This document shows positions 50,254 through 61,257 of a DNA stretch of 64,000 bases, piece by piece (position 1 is the stretch's first letter; each line of letters begins with the position of its first letter). The stretch comes from Ascidia mentula (Eukaryota; Chordata; Ascidiacea; Phlebobranchia; Ascidiidae), in the NCBI GenBank assembly GCA_947561715.1, contig OX387202.1, forward strand, positions 11,483,001 through 11,547,000, in the 5' to 3' direction. Below the pieces are notes generated by a model, which was not told where the DNA came from, did not search any database, and worked only from the letters and a program-made list of their open reading frames with translations. A program made the position numbers and the translations under genes.

Positions 50254-52595
50254 TTCACCAGGCTTCTATATTACTCTTATGATACACCCTAAATGAAGTA
50301 AAAAAGCAACCTGAAGATCAAAACACTACAAAAAACGCACCACACCACCACAATATTAGTGTTCCGGCAAATGTCCAAGCAAAATGCAAAATAGCAAGTT
50401 GCCAGCTTGTTGCAAGATTTCCCGCCAAAATAAATTCAGTGATCCGTTCCACTACAGTCGTTGTTGTATATGGGGCGCCGTTTTGAAAAAAATTAACTTG
50501 CCGCAACATAGCTATTTTTCACAATGGCATCAACGCGCCTTTTTGAAAAATATTAACTTGCTGCAAGATAAAGCTAAGTTGCGGCAAGATAGCTAAGTTG
50601 CCGCAACATAGAGCTAAGTTGCGGCAAGATAGCTAAGTTGCCGCAACATAGAGCTATCTTTCCGCAACATAGCTATTTTTCACAATGGCATCAACGCGCC
50701 TTTTTGAAAAATATTAACTTGCTGCAAGATAAAGCTAAGTTGCGGCAAGATAGCTAAGTTGCCGCAACATAGAGCTAAGTTGCGGCAAGATAGCTAAGTT
50801 GCGGCAACATAGTGCTAAGTTGCGGCAAGATAGTGCTAAGTTGCGGCAAGATAGCTAAGTTGCGGCAACATAGTGCTAAGTTGCGGCAAGATAGCTAAGT
50901 TGCGGCAACATAGGTCGAAGTTGCTACAAGATAGATATGTTGCCGCAAGATAGAGCTAAGTTGCTGCAAGATATCTAAGTTGCTGCAAGACAACCAAGTT
51001 CCCCCAACATAGAGCCAATGTGTCGCAACGTAGAGCTAAGTCGCAACGGCAACTTAGCTATCTTGCCGCAACTTAGCACTATGTCGATGTAGGTCAAGTA
51101 CAGTTGTCCTATTCATATTATCTTGCCGCAACATAGAGCTAAGTTGCGGCAAGATAGCTAAGTTGCGGCAAGATAGCTCTATGTTGCGGCAACTTAGCTA
51201 TCTTGCCGCAACTTAGCACTATGTTGCCGCAACTTAGCTCTATGTTGCGGCAAGATAATATGAATAGGACAACTGTACTTGACCTACATCGAGTAATACA
51301 CGTAAAAACTACAAGGGACTGTGTCACAAACCTTTTTACTACTGTAGACAAAAAAAGTTATCACACTCGAGCGAAACACAATGGATGATAAGATTAGATT
51401 GCAAACACCACAGTTTTTCCGCTATCTTTCGAAAGTTGCACAGGTTTGTTGCAAAGTTGCAATTTGGAATTTAAATTCTGCCTCACGCCGTATCAGTCGT
51501 TTTTTCAGAAAAAAAGCGCAACTAAATGAACTATTACTACTTTTTGTACTGGCTGCTATTTCTGTTCGTAAACTGTCACTAAATACTAGTCATAAAAACA
51601 TACTGTAATAGATCTTAGGACTGCAGCGCAAAAGACCCCAAGGGTACGTAGCATGGTTTTGGGGACTCCGTGAATGGCCAAGAAATACCTTCGTTTAAAA
51701 ATGTAAATAATTCTTTAGTTCTTCTGCTACCATATTTTTGTTTGTATTGTTTATTTTAAATAAATTTTGGTTTCTGGCCTTTCCTACTTTTTTAATTTCA
51801 CACCAATTTCTGCAGTTATAGAACGTAGTTTCGCAAGAGCTGCTGGTCAAATTTACTGGGGGTCTACAGCCTTGATGACTTTTTAAAAGGGATGCCTGAC
51901 TACAAAAAGGTTGGAGATGCAACGATGGTGCATTCGGTGAGTGCAATAAGTATAGCGCTTATAACTTCTATTAGGCGTAGTCGCCCGTGAACCTCAATTT
52001 ACAGTTTATTGTCCTTGACCCTTAAAAGGCAAAAGCCTTTGGGTCAAAGTTAATAATCTCCTTTCTTCTGAATTTGAAATTTGTCAATATTTCAATTATT
52101 ATGTACAATTTTATTTTTACCAAGTGTCAAGTGCACAACACTACTTACATAAGCAGTTTACAAGGCAACTGATTAGAACAAAATGCCATGTACAGCACTT
52201 GCAAAAGTGTGAAACAGAGTTTTGAAACATACATGGAAGGCAAAACAAATACGCGTTTGCATGGTCAGACTTGGGCTAATACAACATTTATGTACAAATT
52301 AGTTTGAGAATCATAATTTCGTTGCAGGAACCACTGCAAGGTATACCGTGCGCAAGTATTGTTCATTTATATTGTAGTCTATCGCACAACTAAAATTGAC
52401 ACAAGACGGTCAGTCAGTTGATCAAAATTAAGTAAAGATAGTCAAAATTAAGTAAAATTAAGTAAGGTGTAAATACACATGAATAATGCGAAGACATCAA
52501 TAGCACAACATTTAAAGGTGTTTATAGTTCGTTCTACAAAACATTCTACTATTGTTTATGTGATTGAGCAAAAAGGGGTCAGAGCAATATATTGT
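50254..52595. other. Spacer upstream of CDT1 with satellite DNA
   Basis: Apart from the minisatellite at 50470-51291, about 1.3 kb remains in which I see no gene. A short AAGTAA-type direct repeat (aaaattaagtaa) occurs at ~52425-52465. Confidence 0.5.
50470..51291. repeat. Minisatellite of GCTAAGTTGCGGCAAGATA-type units with palindrome
   Basis: About 0.8 kb built from 18-24-bp variants of gctaagttgcggcaagata and gttgccgcaacatag on both strands. A longer block (containing agctatttttcacaatggca) recurs at 161-bp spacing (50511 and 50672), giving a higher-order repeat. The right end, 51085-51291, is a 207-bp palindrome bounded by cgatgtaggtcaagtacagt and its complement. It begins about 220 bp upstream of the CDT1 start codon. 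Confidence 0.9.
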
Positions 52596-55031
52596 CTATC
52601 CTTTCTTACTGGTCAATTCAGCTTTATAAGTTTTGTGAGATGAGATGTAACAAGCGGCACTTCTGTTATGCCTTTCATTGACATTTTCCTGTTGACACGC
52701 TGCAATATCTACAAAACTTAAAACTGTTACAAACAGCCTTCGTAAAACGCACAAAAAGAATGCCATCGACTGAAAACTGAGATATGATATCTCATGCATA
52801 TAGCAAATCTGTTGTCGAAACTGAAATGTATCCTGTAAACCACTAACTGTCACAACCACAATGCCTTTATATGCGCAAAAGAGCCATAATAGTCAATGAG
52901 AGCTTAAGGCAGGTGTACACACTGTTTCGACCTGTAAGGTCTCATCAGTGTAGCTGGTGAACGTGGCACATGCTAGCTGGTAGACTAGCAGGTACACAGA
53001 TTTCCACTCTGTGGTACCTTTCGGTTAGTCTACCAAACAGTGTGTACACCTGTCTGCAGCTCACTATGTCTTTGTTTGCACTGTTTGAATATTTTTTGTA
53101 GTTCGGTTTTCGTTAGTGTCGACAATTCTATTTAACAAGAAGAAAAATCTCGGACTATATTTTAACTTACTTGCATGATATCAAGTTGCGTATGAAACTC
53201 ACACAGGTTTTCACACAAACAACTCACAAACAAAGACAGTCGGTGGCCTTCGAATAAAGCCGTTAGAAATGCACCTGGAAACATAATAAAACACACATGT
53301 TACATAATAATACTAATTTCGTAAACATTTTGAAGAACATTAGGTTTGCAGGCTTGGCAGCCCAGGCATTGCAGCCTAGCTGGATCAGCCACTTTTTACT
53401 GACAAGTCGGAGCAAGATTTGAAAAATCAAGTTACCGGTGAGGTTTGAACACACGACCCTGGGCTATCCAGGCCCAACACTCTACAAACTGAGCTACAGG
53501 GGCTCAGTGGTTTCACGGGGTATATTGTGGCCAAGGTACACTGGTGCGCAAGCGCACAACTTGCCAGGCAACCTTCACATATACGTAGGGGATCTCTACC
53601 ACCGTATCAGATAACGCAGTAATATTTCATGCAATGGCATGATAGGCAGGATCGCCCCACTGCGCAGGTCCTTGCTTGGCGATCACAGCTACCGTATCGC
53701 GATCATTAGGTTTGCAGGCTTGGCAGCCCAGGCATTGCAGCCTAGCTGGACCAGCCACTTTTTCCTGACAAGTCGAAGCAAGTTGTGCGCTTGCGCACCA
53801 GTGTACCTTTGCCATAATATACCCCGTGAAACCACTGAGCTCCTGCAGCTCAGTTGGTAGAGCGTTGGGCCTGATTAGCTTAGGGTCGTGAGTTCAAACC
53901 TCACCGGAAGCTTGATTTTTCAAATCTTGCTTCGACTTGTCAGGAAAAAGTGGCTGATGCAGCTAGGCTGCAATGCCTGGGCTGCCAAGCCTGCAAACCT
54001 CATGATCGCGATACAATAGCTGTGACCGCCAAGCAAGGACCTGTGCAGTGTTGAAGAATTTCTGTCTACGAAATAAAACCGCAGGGCAACGTTTGTAAAG
54101 TAACACACAAAAACCCAATCCCCATGCAGTTAAATAATGCATAACGCCACAAAACGTATATTGCAAAATAGGTTCCTTACTTGATTGGGAGTGCACGATT
54201 AACATATCTGCATGAAGTGGCGGAATGTTTGGATGTGGTATAAATGCCATGGCCCTATGCATTTGGGATTGAACTAGTTCAGTAGAATAGAAATCCCAAT
54301 CCAGTTTTTTTGGAGTCTAAGTCACATCGATTTGTTTTTAATACCGTAACTTTTTGCGCACTGATAGGATATGCTTGTATTTTTTGCAACGCTGTTCAAT
54401 ACAAATTTTATTTACTTTGTCCTTCAGATGCTTGAAATATCAATATTATGCTAGACCGTATTATTTATGGAATAGGGATTTTTGTATTAAATACATAAAA
54501 TGACAATCAGATTTGGAATAGTTTTAAAGTTTATATTGATTACCTGCAGAAAAAATATTTTCGGCTTGTTTTTTAAATTTGGGTACTTCTCCCACGTAAA
54601 CAAACTCAAAAATTCACCAAGTGAAATTTCTTTATTGTCTGTTTCCCATTTTAACGATTGTTTTTTGGTAAATGTGAGCAATGCACAGCAGAAAATGCTG
54701 CACTCAGAAATTTGTTTCATATCTGAACATAAAACAAATTACCTTCAAGGCAACATAAATTTCACAACCTAACAAATAAATTACATTCAGCAATATCGTC
54801 TTCCAAGTTGCCTTTTGTTTTATACTCAAGTAAATGGGGAGTAAATCCCATTTCTTTTGCAGTTTTCTGAAGATTTTCTTTATCAGGCGGACCCATGTAC
54901 TTTTCGTAACCCTAAAATGATATTTTTGTGATGGTCACTATAAATGTTTAGGGAAGAATCTATAGCATACCTCGTACGAAACAATAATGAAGTGTTTAGT
55001 GGGGTCGGTGCTCTTCTTCACAAAAACTATT
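52596..55031 (-). CDS. Caspase-like unit 2, catalytically degenerate (model incomplete)
   Basis: Second caspase-fold unit directly downstream of the caspase at 55.4-59.9 kb. Supported exons: 54971-55031, 54785-54911, 54544-54722, 54181-~54254/54273 (5' boundary unsure), 53171-53274, 52596-52832. The order follows p20 then p10: HFIIVSYEG, DKENLQKTAKEMGF, SECSIFCCALLTFTKK, NKPKIFFLQ, IPPLHADMLIVHSQS, LFVSCLCENLCEFHTQLDIM, and a C-terminal SFQSMAFFLCVLRRLF. The catalytic His position reads LLTFT instead of LLTHG; the RxGSDxDA strand is replaced by MGPPDKEN; no QACRG could be found after FFLQ, and the SWR substrate motif is absent. It may be a separate pseudocaspase gene or the C-terminal half of a double-caspase protein: the first exon needs a phase-2 partner that I could not identify. 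Confidence 0.7.
52911..53052 (-). repeat. Dispersed element C with hammerhead-like core (copy 2)
   Basis: On the minus strand it has CTGATGA (52942-52948), GACCT/AGGTC hairpin and GAAAC (52924-52928). It is bounded by 18-bp inverted ends (aggtgtacacactgtttc and complement at 53035-53052). Same family as the element at 46.4 kb. It lies in a caspase-unit-2 intron. Confidence 0.65.
53330..53505 (-). repeat. tRNA-derived SINE, family B (minus copy)
   Basis: Read on the minus strand: tRNA-like head with A-box CTGTAGCTCAGTTTGTAGAG and B-box-like GTGTTCAAACCTC, then a body with tgatttttcaaatcttgctc and the 3' part gccaagcctgcaaacct. It is not a functional tRNA because the body is fused directly to the acceptor arm. 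Confidence 0.75.
53507..53842. repeat. Inverted repeat between SINE-B copies
   Basis: The segment gtggtttcacggggtatatt (53511 on) is inverted at ~53783-53842, and a partial SINE-B body (53640-53780) lies inside. The whole 53.33-54.05 kb block is therefore a nested set of SINE-B insertions in opposite orientations. Confidence 0.65.
53838..54050 (+). repeat. tRNA-derived SINE, family B (plus copy)
   Basis: The tRNA-like head has CTGCAGCTCAGTTGGTAGAG (A-box) and GAGTTCAAACCTCAC (B-box), followed by the body caaatcttgcttcgacttgt and gctgccaagcctgcaaacct. It is the best-preserved copy and could still carry an internal Pol III promoter. Confidence 0.75.
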
Positions 55032-55349
55032 CTAAAAATTGTATATATAGAGAGTTTGTGATCTGTATAGAATGTTTTTTGCTTATTCAGTATCTTCTAA
55101 AGAAATAAAATGTTGTTTTCCAGAATACGATCGTTTTCTCATTATGAGAACACATGAAGGACAGACAAACAATAAAAATACTCTTTTGGTGTTTTCTTTC
55201 CAAAAACAAAATCATGAGTTAGCATGGATGTTGTTGACGCCATTTGCTTTGTCACGCATTTTTCTCCATTTATTTCATCAACCCATCACACAAAACCTGA
55301 ATTGAAAGCTTTTATTTAGAAAATTAGGTTCAAATAACTATTTAACCTG

Positions 55350-58300
55350 TTATAAGGTGTTATTTCTGTTATTTCTTGCCTGGTTTATTGTAAACTCCTC
55401 TTTCGTTTCCAGATTTTTCTCGAAAGATTGGCAAAGCGCGTTGATAAATAGACTTCCATCTGTTTCATCCCTCCACGACACAAAACCTAAATTTAAGTCT
55501 AAAAAAGTTAAATGCGCTTGTGTAAAACCACACGTCCACCATACCTGGAAATGTCGATTGAGCAATGAGGAAATGTGCTTCTCTAAATGATGACGCATGT
55601 ACTACGTCAAGTAATTTAAGTGAAGTTGGTTGTTCATTAACAAAGATGTTCTTTTCTTTGCCTCTACAAGCCTGACATGTAAGGTTCAAAAACATCAATC
55701 TGAACTACTTGAGTCATTATAACATCAAAAGTTAACTTAAAGCTGTAACAAAAGTTGCTTATTTCAACCAGCATGCGGCTTAAAAATGCCGTAACTTAAA
55801 CCCAACTGAAAAACATAAACGTTATTATTATTTATTAGGATAAAACAATAAAATTTACGTATTCTTCATGTTTGTTGGTAATGCTGTCAGGTATATTACT
55901 CAATAAATCAAATCTCCGCAAGAAAACTTGTTTGGACGACGTTTTGGTCGTTATACAGCAAACCTTCATCAGGACAAGTAAAATAAAACGCCAACATGGC
56001 GATAAATAGTAACGCGTGAAAAGGGCGAAAAAGCTAAAAAAAAACGAAGAGGGGAACAAAAAGAATTAAAAATGCGCGCCGACAAGGAACGAGATACCGG
56101 CGTCTAAAGCACAGTGCCCTGCTGTACGCATCAGGTTTAATCAGGGGGCGTGTCGCGCAGACCGTTTATCAAATGACGATAAACGGGTGGAAAAAAGGTT
56201 TCCCTTTTATCATTTTATGCACAGGCTCAATAAACATTCTCTTGTACCTGTCATTTCCAGAATTACTGCATCTTCAAAGTATACCACATGTTCTGTTTCA
56301 ACCACATGTTGCGACAGTCCTTGAAATCTTCTTGGGCTTGATGACATCCCGAGGCGGGTTGCGCCTTACGGACAAGATTAAAGGAACATTAACGGGATGT
56401 CATCAAGCCCAAGAAGATTTCAGGGACGGCACAAGAGAATGTTTATTGAGATGATAAAAGGGAAACCTTTTTTCCACCCGTTTATCGTCATTTGATAAAC
56501 GGTCTGCGCGACACGCCCCCTGATTAAACCTGATGCGTATAGCAGGGCACTGTGCTTTAGACCCCGGTATCTCGTTCCTTTGTTGGCACGCATTTTTAAT
56601 TCTTTGTGTTCCCCTCCTCGTTTTATAGCTTTTTCGCTCTTTTTTGCCCTTTTCCCGCACTACTGTTTATCGCCGTGTTGGCGTTTTATATTAATTCATT
56701 TATCCTGGTGAGGGGCTGTTGTAGAACGACCGAAACGTCGTCCAAACAAGTATATTTATAATTCCAGAGGAGCTTTGATTTATTGAGCATACTTAGTATG
56801 CAGTATTTTTTTTTCTGTTCTATTTTTCATGGTGCATTTCCATTATAAGTTTGATTCTCTGTCTGTTTCGTCAAACTTTATTTTTTTAGAAAAATAAACA
56901 ACTTGGTTTGTCATTGAGGCCTTTGGTAAATTTTACGTGGGGGTATGCAAAAAAAGGTTGGGTAACACTTGGGACACATCTAACTGACAAACAAGGAAAT
57001 GCACGGTCGAAGCACACAACCAACAAAACAAAAACCAAACGGATTTGTAACGGTTACTCATCAATCGGCATGTTCACATAAACCTAAGGTAGTTTTTCGT
57101 ATTTCACAACAACAGTTTTTTGGGAAAACTACTACTTTAATGGTTCTGATTATTTGTCATTATCCAATATTACCATTAAAATAAAATATTGAAATGTTAA
57201 AGTATGTTACTATATACGCGTTTACCTGTATAAAAAACAACTTGGGCTTGCCACTTAAAGTTTTGCAGTTAGTATGCGAAAACTGCTTCATAACATCGCG
57301 TAGATGGAACTCCTTATCTTTGGCTTTCAAATGTTGACCCTCTTTGTCATAACGTCCGTGAGTTAGTATTGCACAAGCAAAACAAGAGTAGTATGTGTGG
57401 TCCATTTCCACAACTGATGTACAATTATTTCTATTTTATTATGACTAATTTAACTAAATTATAAGCACGTACCTTTAGCCACTATCTCGGTGATTTCATG
57501 TTTTGTTACGTTCTTATAATTGAACACCTCAAAATTAAGAGCACCAGCTACTGTTTCAAGACGGTTAGCATCCTCATCACTTCCACGTCGTATGTCTTCA
57601 GGAGAATCATCAAAATTCTGTTAGAACAATTTTGAACTCTTAAGAGATTGTGTGCTGCATTGCTATACAAGATCTGTGCTTATTGTTACAATGTTTTCGA
57701 AAAATAAAAAACGCCTGTAAGAAATGTGCTTGCTTTGAACTTGCGGGCTTAAATGTCTTGTGGGGCGGTGGTAGGCATTTTTCGACTGGCCGCTGTAACC
57801 AAAAAAAGGTTGATCGTCAGCGTCCTTACTTTTTGCTCCAGGTCAATGGTAACCCTGGCTATGCACCACAATTCCCAATCTATCCAATCCATGTGGGGTG
57901 TCGCTACCCTACAAGGGTTCCTAAGACGACTTTTATGAGTCGCAAAAGTTTAATGCCTCACAAATTACAACAATAATCCTTTGAAGCCCCAGGGGTCACC
58001 GGTGACCCCACGACTTCAAAGACCTCAAGAAAAGAAAGGTTTCTGCTTTTTTAATTTTTTTTTGGCTTTAAAGCCCAGAGTCCCCCCTTGGCCCTGATCT
58101 AGATAAAATTTTAAAGCCGGTAGATGTCGCTATAGCAATTTTTTAACTGACACAGCGAACCCGACCTCGACGAAATTTGTGTTTTTTTTGAAGAATCTAC
58201 GTAGCCTAACTGTGAATTTAACCTAGCAAAAAAAAAGAAATACTTTATATTTGCATAAAATTAAATGGTCGCATACTGTCTAAAGTACTCAACGTAATTT

Positions 58301-59930
58301 GTCATGTTTTTTTTAACTTTTCGGCCTGCTCCCTTTTGCTCTACTTCTTATGTGTGAATTGTGGTAGCGCAATTGTGTAAAATAAAAAAATAAAATAAAA
58401 AAAAACGGAAGGAATCGGAAAATAGATAGTAACATGTGCGTTTTTTGCAAAAAGCAGGTGGAAACTGTGTGTCATCTTTTTGTTCGTGTCCCACTGTCAT
58501 TGTATACTGGGAAGATGTCATTTCGTTTTTAAGTGCTAGAATACGACAAAATCTAATTTTAGCAGATGCAGAAAAACTTTTTGGAATTCATTCTGATTTG
58601 CCAAGTGAACTTTTTTTAAATTGTGCGTTGTTATGTGCCAGATATGTGATTTACAGGAGCAACGTAACTGTGAATTTTACCTAGCAAAAAGAAATACTTT
58701 ATACTTCCATAAAATTAAATTGTGGCATACTGTCTTTAAGCTTTTCAATGAATATTATCACATAGCAGCATCAAATGATACTAGAAATAATACGTGCATC
58801 ATCTGTTGTCTCGATTTTGGGCCAGGTTTTTATTATGCACGGTAATATAGCTATTTGCGTAGGTTTCTTCAAATTTTATTGGTATAAATAATCATTGACC
58901 AGCAAAAGTTGTCAAATATCGCTGTTACAACTTGTGCAGCATCAACACGGACCTAAATAAGGCGTAGTTTAGCTTTAAATATTGAAAAACTTTTCTGCCC
59001 ATATAAACCTGCAAAACACGAAAATCACACGTAGTGGGGGTATAAAAATTAGTTGTTTGACCAAACATAGTAAAATATTACATCGATTTCATTCAGGTTC
59101 TCACTTGTACAACTAAAGAAGCTTCACTAGTTTCAACAAAATTAGAAAGTTAATTTTTTTCATTGTGTATGCTCCAGAGCCCAATGGGTCACAGGTGACT
59201 CCACCAGAAAATGGAGGTTACGGTCAAACATCTCAATTTTTTTGGGAAAATGTGTTATTGGACCCATCAACGCAACAAAACGCTATACATTAATTTTTTT
59301 CTGATGCTCAGTATACCCTTGGAATCTGAAGGGATAAACTCAAATGCAGTATAACTGTTAATGCGGATTTGATTTGTCAGTTAATTAGGAAGTTCCGGAT
59401 GACCCAAAGACATTCGTTTTAAATCTAGTGCTATGTAGTTAGTACGAGATAGGTCAATATCGCCCTAATTAAACGGTTGGAAAACAGTATACAAGCAAGC
59501 CTTGTACTGGTTACCAAAAACGGTTTGGAAAATTGACTTTAACGTCATTCTTGCAGCAAAATGTTAAACGTTAAACAGCATATGTTAAAAAAACGTATAA
59601 CTCAAACGTGGTTTGATGTAACGAAAGCCAAGTCGAAGCAGAAAAATCCGCCCTAGTCTGAATTATGAGATGTAAATGTTTGTAAAGCTTTGCCACACAT
59701 ACACAATTACCGTCAGGTTAAATATTAAAAATATTCCCAGTGTTCCTTGCTGAACGTTGTAATAACCATCCAAGAAAGCAACAGAATCGGGGTGTACTTT
59801 AGCATCAGTGCGGTCGTCTACCGAAGGCACACCTATGCCTTCCCCTAACAACATTTTAAAAAAATTACTGCCAGTAATGCCTTAATGAAATAAAATTACA
59901 CAAACCTGCTGGTGGCAAACTTCCCTCCAT
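55350..59930 (-). CDS. Caspase, short prodomain, catalytic residues intact
   Basis: Cysteine-aspartate protease of apoptosis. Exons in transcript order: 59906-59930, 59711-59844, 57473-57617, 57226-57413, 55545-55671, 55380-55486 (726 nt, 242 aa to that point). Only ~35 residues precede the protease fold, as in executioner caspases; no CARD or DED is visible. S1-pocket Arg in RRGSDEDANRLE; catalytic His120 in CAILTHG; Cys166 in QACRG, split between exons after FFIQ; p10 has FVSWRDETDGSLFINALC with the substrate-binding Arg. By analogy to unit 2, whose exon ends at the same Gln in phase 0, I infer a GC donor (CAG|GCAAGA) after INQ; the last exon is unresolved. Without that intron, the frame ends at a stop at 55350. 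Introns 2 and 4 hold a LINE fragment and a large palindrome. Confidence 0.85.
55945..55975 (-). ncRNA. Hammerhead-ribozyme-like element in left palindrome arm
   Basis: Minus strand: CTGATGA (55966-55972), hairpin ending AACGACC, then an AAAAC in place of GAAAC followed by GTCGTCC. The changed G12 position suggests an inactive copy. Confidence 0.4.
56705..56750 (+). ncRNA. Hammerhead-ribozyme-like element in right palindrome arm
   Basis: CTGGTGA (56705-56711; core A6 changed to G), a hairpin with GTAG loop, then GAAAC (56732-56736) and GTCGTCC, with the tail CCAGAGGAGC like elements 1 and 3. Core damage differs from that of the left arm, so the shared ancestor probably had CTGATGA plus GAAAC. 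Confidence 0.45.
58180..58850 (+). mobile_element. LINE 3'-end fragment (zinc-knuckle region), broken
   Basis: It encodes a degraded LINE C-terminus. CVFCKKQVETVCHLF matches the CxxC...H zinc-knuckle that follows the reverse transcriptase in L1/Tx1-like LINEs. After a frameshift come YWEDVISFLSARIRQN and LNCALLCARYVIYR. The end sequence (aactgtgaatttaacctagc) occurs twice, at ~58210 and ~58670. It is in caspase intron 2, in antisense to the gene. Not functional. Confidence 0.6.
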
Positions 59931-60428
59931 GGTTGCGTCAACAGTTAGTTAGTAGATTTTATTCCGCCAACGAAATGCAATACACATGAAAAACAGTTAA
60001 ACTAAACGGCCGTTTCAAGCGCCAGTCAGTCTACGAAACTAGATACACCGCTATTGTGACGTTGATTCTTTCGCAATAACACACCAGGGTAAACTTCGCG
60101 TGTGAGGGAGATTAAATTGCAACACTAAACACTTGGTTGGTGAATCAAGAGGTCCTTTTCCGCTATTTTTAAACTTCCTGTCAAACGGCAAAGCGACACG
60201 GCTATAGTTTATTTTTTTTGTTTTTTTCCCAATAGTTTGTAGTTTTAAAAATCAAAATCAAGTAATAAATATGACTATATCCTACGCGACATAATTATTT
60301 TTCAAAGAATTAATTTTACACGTTTACGGACAGTATATCCCAAGAATCCTGTGCAATCAGTGAGTAAACCAATTACAAATTGCTGAGTCAGAACTCGTCA
60401 AGTTTGTGTCATGTCAGCACTTTGCTGA

Positions 60429-61257
60429 TTGGATTGCATCGCTACCCACTGCGGTAAATGTTTGCCAAATTTGCTTGACCCTATATTGAAGGACGACATA
60501 CTTCGTGTAGGAGGCAAACTCGATAATGCGAGATTGGGCTACAAAACGAGGCATTCGGCGATTCTGTCCAATGACTGTCGCTTAACGGATTGCCCGAGCA
60601 GTTCACGCCTAAGGTGCGGGACATGTTGGTGTCAACTACACATTGAGTTTGTTGTGCAAGCGTTAGTGGATAATGAACGCCCGAGCGACTGTTCGTCGGG
60701 TTCTACCACGCAATTGTTTTGTCAATGAAGAGATACCAAGCCTGCGCAACAGCTGATGGCTGACCTGCCTCCTGCCAGATTACAGGTTGACGAAACATCA
60801 TTTTCATATGTCGGAGTGGATCTTTCAACGCAAACACAAAATTAAATGGTAAAGATGTCTTTTACGTGTATGAACACACATGCAGCTCATTTAGAGGTTG
60901 CCACCGACCTAACCACAGGCGCCTTTTCAAACGGCTCAAGAAGATTTCTTGCCTGTCATGGTCCAATATCACACATTCAAGTGGCAACAAAATCAGATTT
61001 GCGATTATCCGCGCCAACGGAAGGTAAAGTGGTCGTTCAACCCACCAGGAGCTAGCCACATGGGTGAAGTGAGGGTACGAATGATAATAACTGTTCGAAG
61101 AATAATTATGGCGATGTACCCGGAAGGTAAGCTAGATGACGACGCCCTAAACACACGTTTGTTTGACCACACCAGGATGCGATCTAGGATATCCTGGCCA
61201 CGAATTCCGATCAAGTTTTCTTCTTGGTATATTGGTCGGGCGCTTTACCAATGTTGA
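60429..61257 (+). pseudogene. BEL/Pao retrotransposon integrase-region relic
   Basis: Degenerate pol fragment with several frameshifts and stops. Recognisable blocks in order: DDILRVGGKLDNARLGYKTR (pre-integrase zinc-binding region), ADLPPARLQV and FSYVGVDLS, then CMNTHAAHLEVATDLTTGAF (integrase core) and FNPPGASHMGEV with RMIITVRRI (integrase C-terminal part). No LTRs or upstream gag, protease or RT were found, so it is a 5'-truncated or decayed insertion. Described only as a relic. Confidence 0.7.
61160..61255 (-). repeat. tRNA-derived SINE remnant, family A
   Basis: Minus strand: AAAGCGCCCGACCAATATACC, then AAGAAGAAAACTTGATCGG and GTGTGGTCAAAC. The B-box is degraded. It lies at the 3' edge of the Pao relic and seems to be inserted into or next to it. 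Confidence 0.5.

Larger units (their letters stand above)
55899..56787. repeat. Large palindrome of two head-to-head retroelement-like copies
   Basis: The left arm (55899-56350) is the reverse complement of the right arm (56395-56787) with scattered mismatches and an asymmetric insert of ~80 bp in the left arm. The centre (56351-56394) is unpaired. Landmarks present in both arms: tttggacgacgt, aatcagggggcgtgtcgcg, accgtttatc and gggcttgatgacatccc. Each arm carries a hammerhead-like core at its outer end. No long open frame. Confidence 0.85.
55672..57225. other. Caspase intron 4
   Basis: A 1.55-kb intron that separates the Gln of QACRG from ACRG. Over half of it is the 0.9-kb palindrome. Removing that would leave an intron of ordinary length for this window. 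Confidence 0.7.

Noticed and set aside
50470-51291. CRISPR-like array
   Set aside because: Units are variable, in both orientations, without unique spacers, and the DNA is animal. It is a minisatellite.
55072-55590. Plus-strand frames of 77 codons over the caspase exons
   Set aside because: They are antisense shadows. The minus-strand exons match caspase p10 with correct splice phases.
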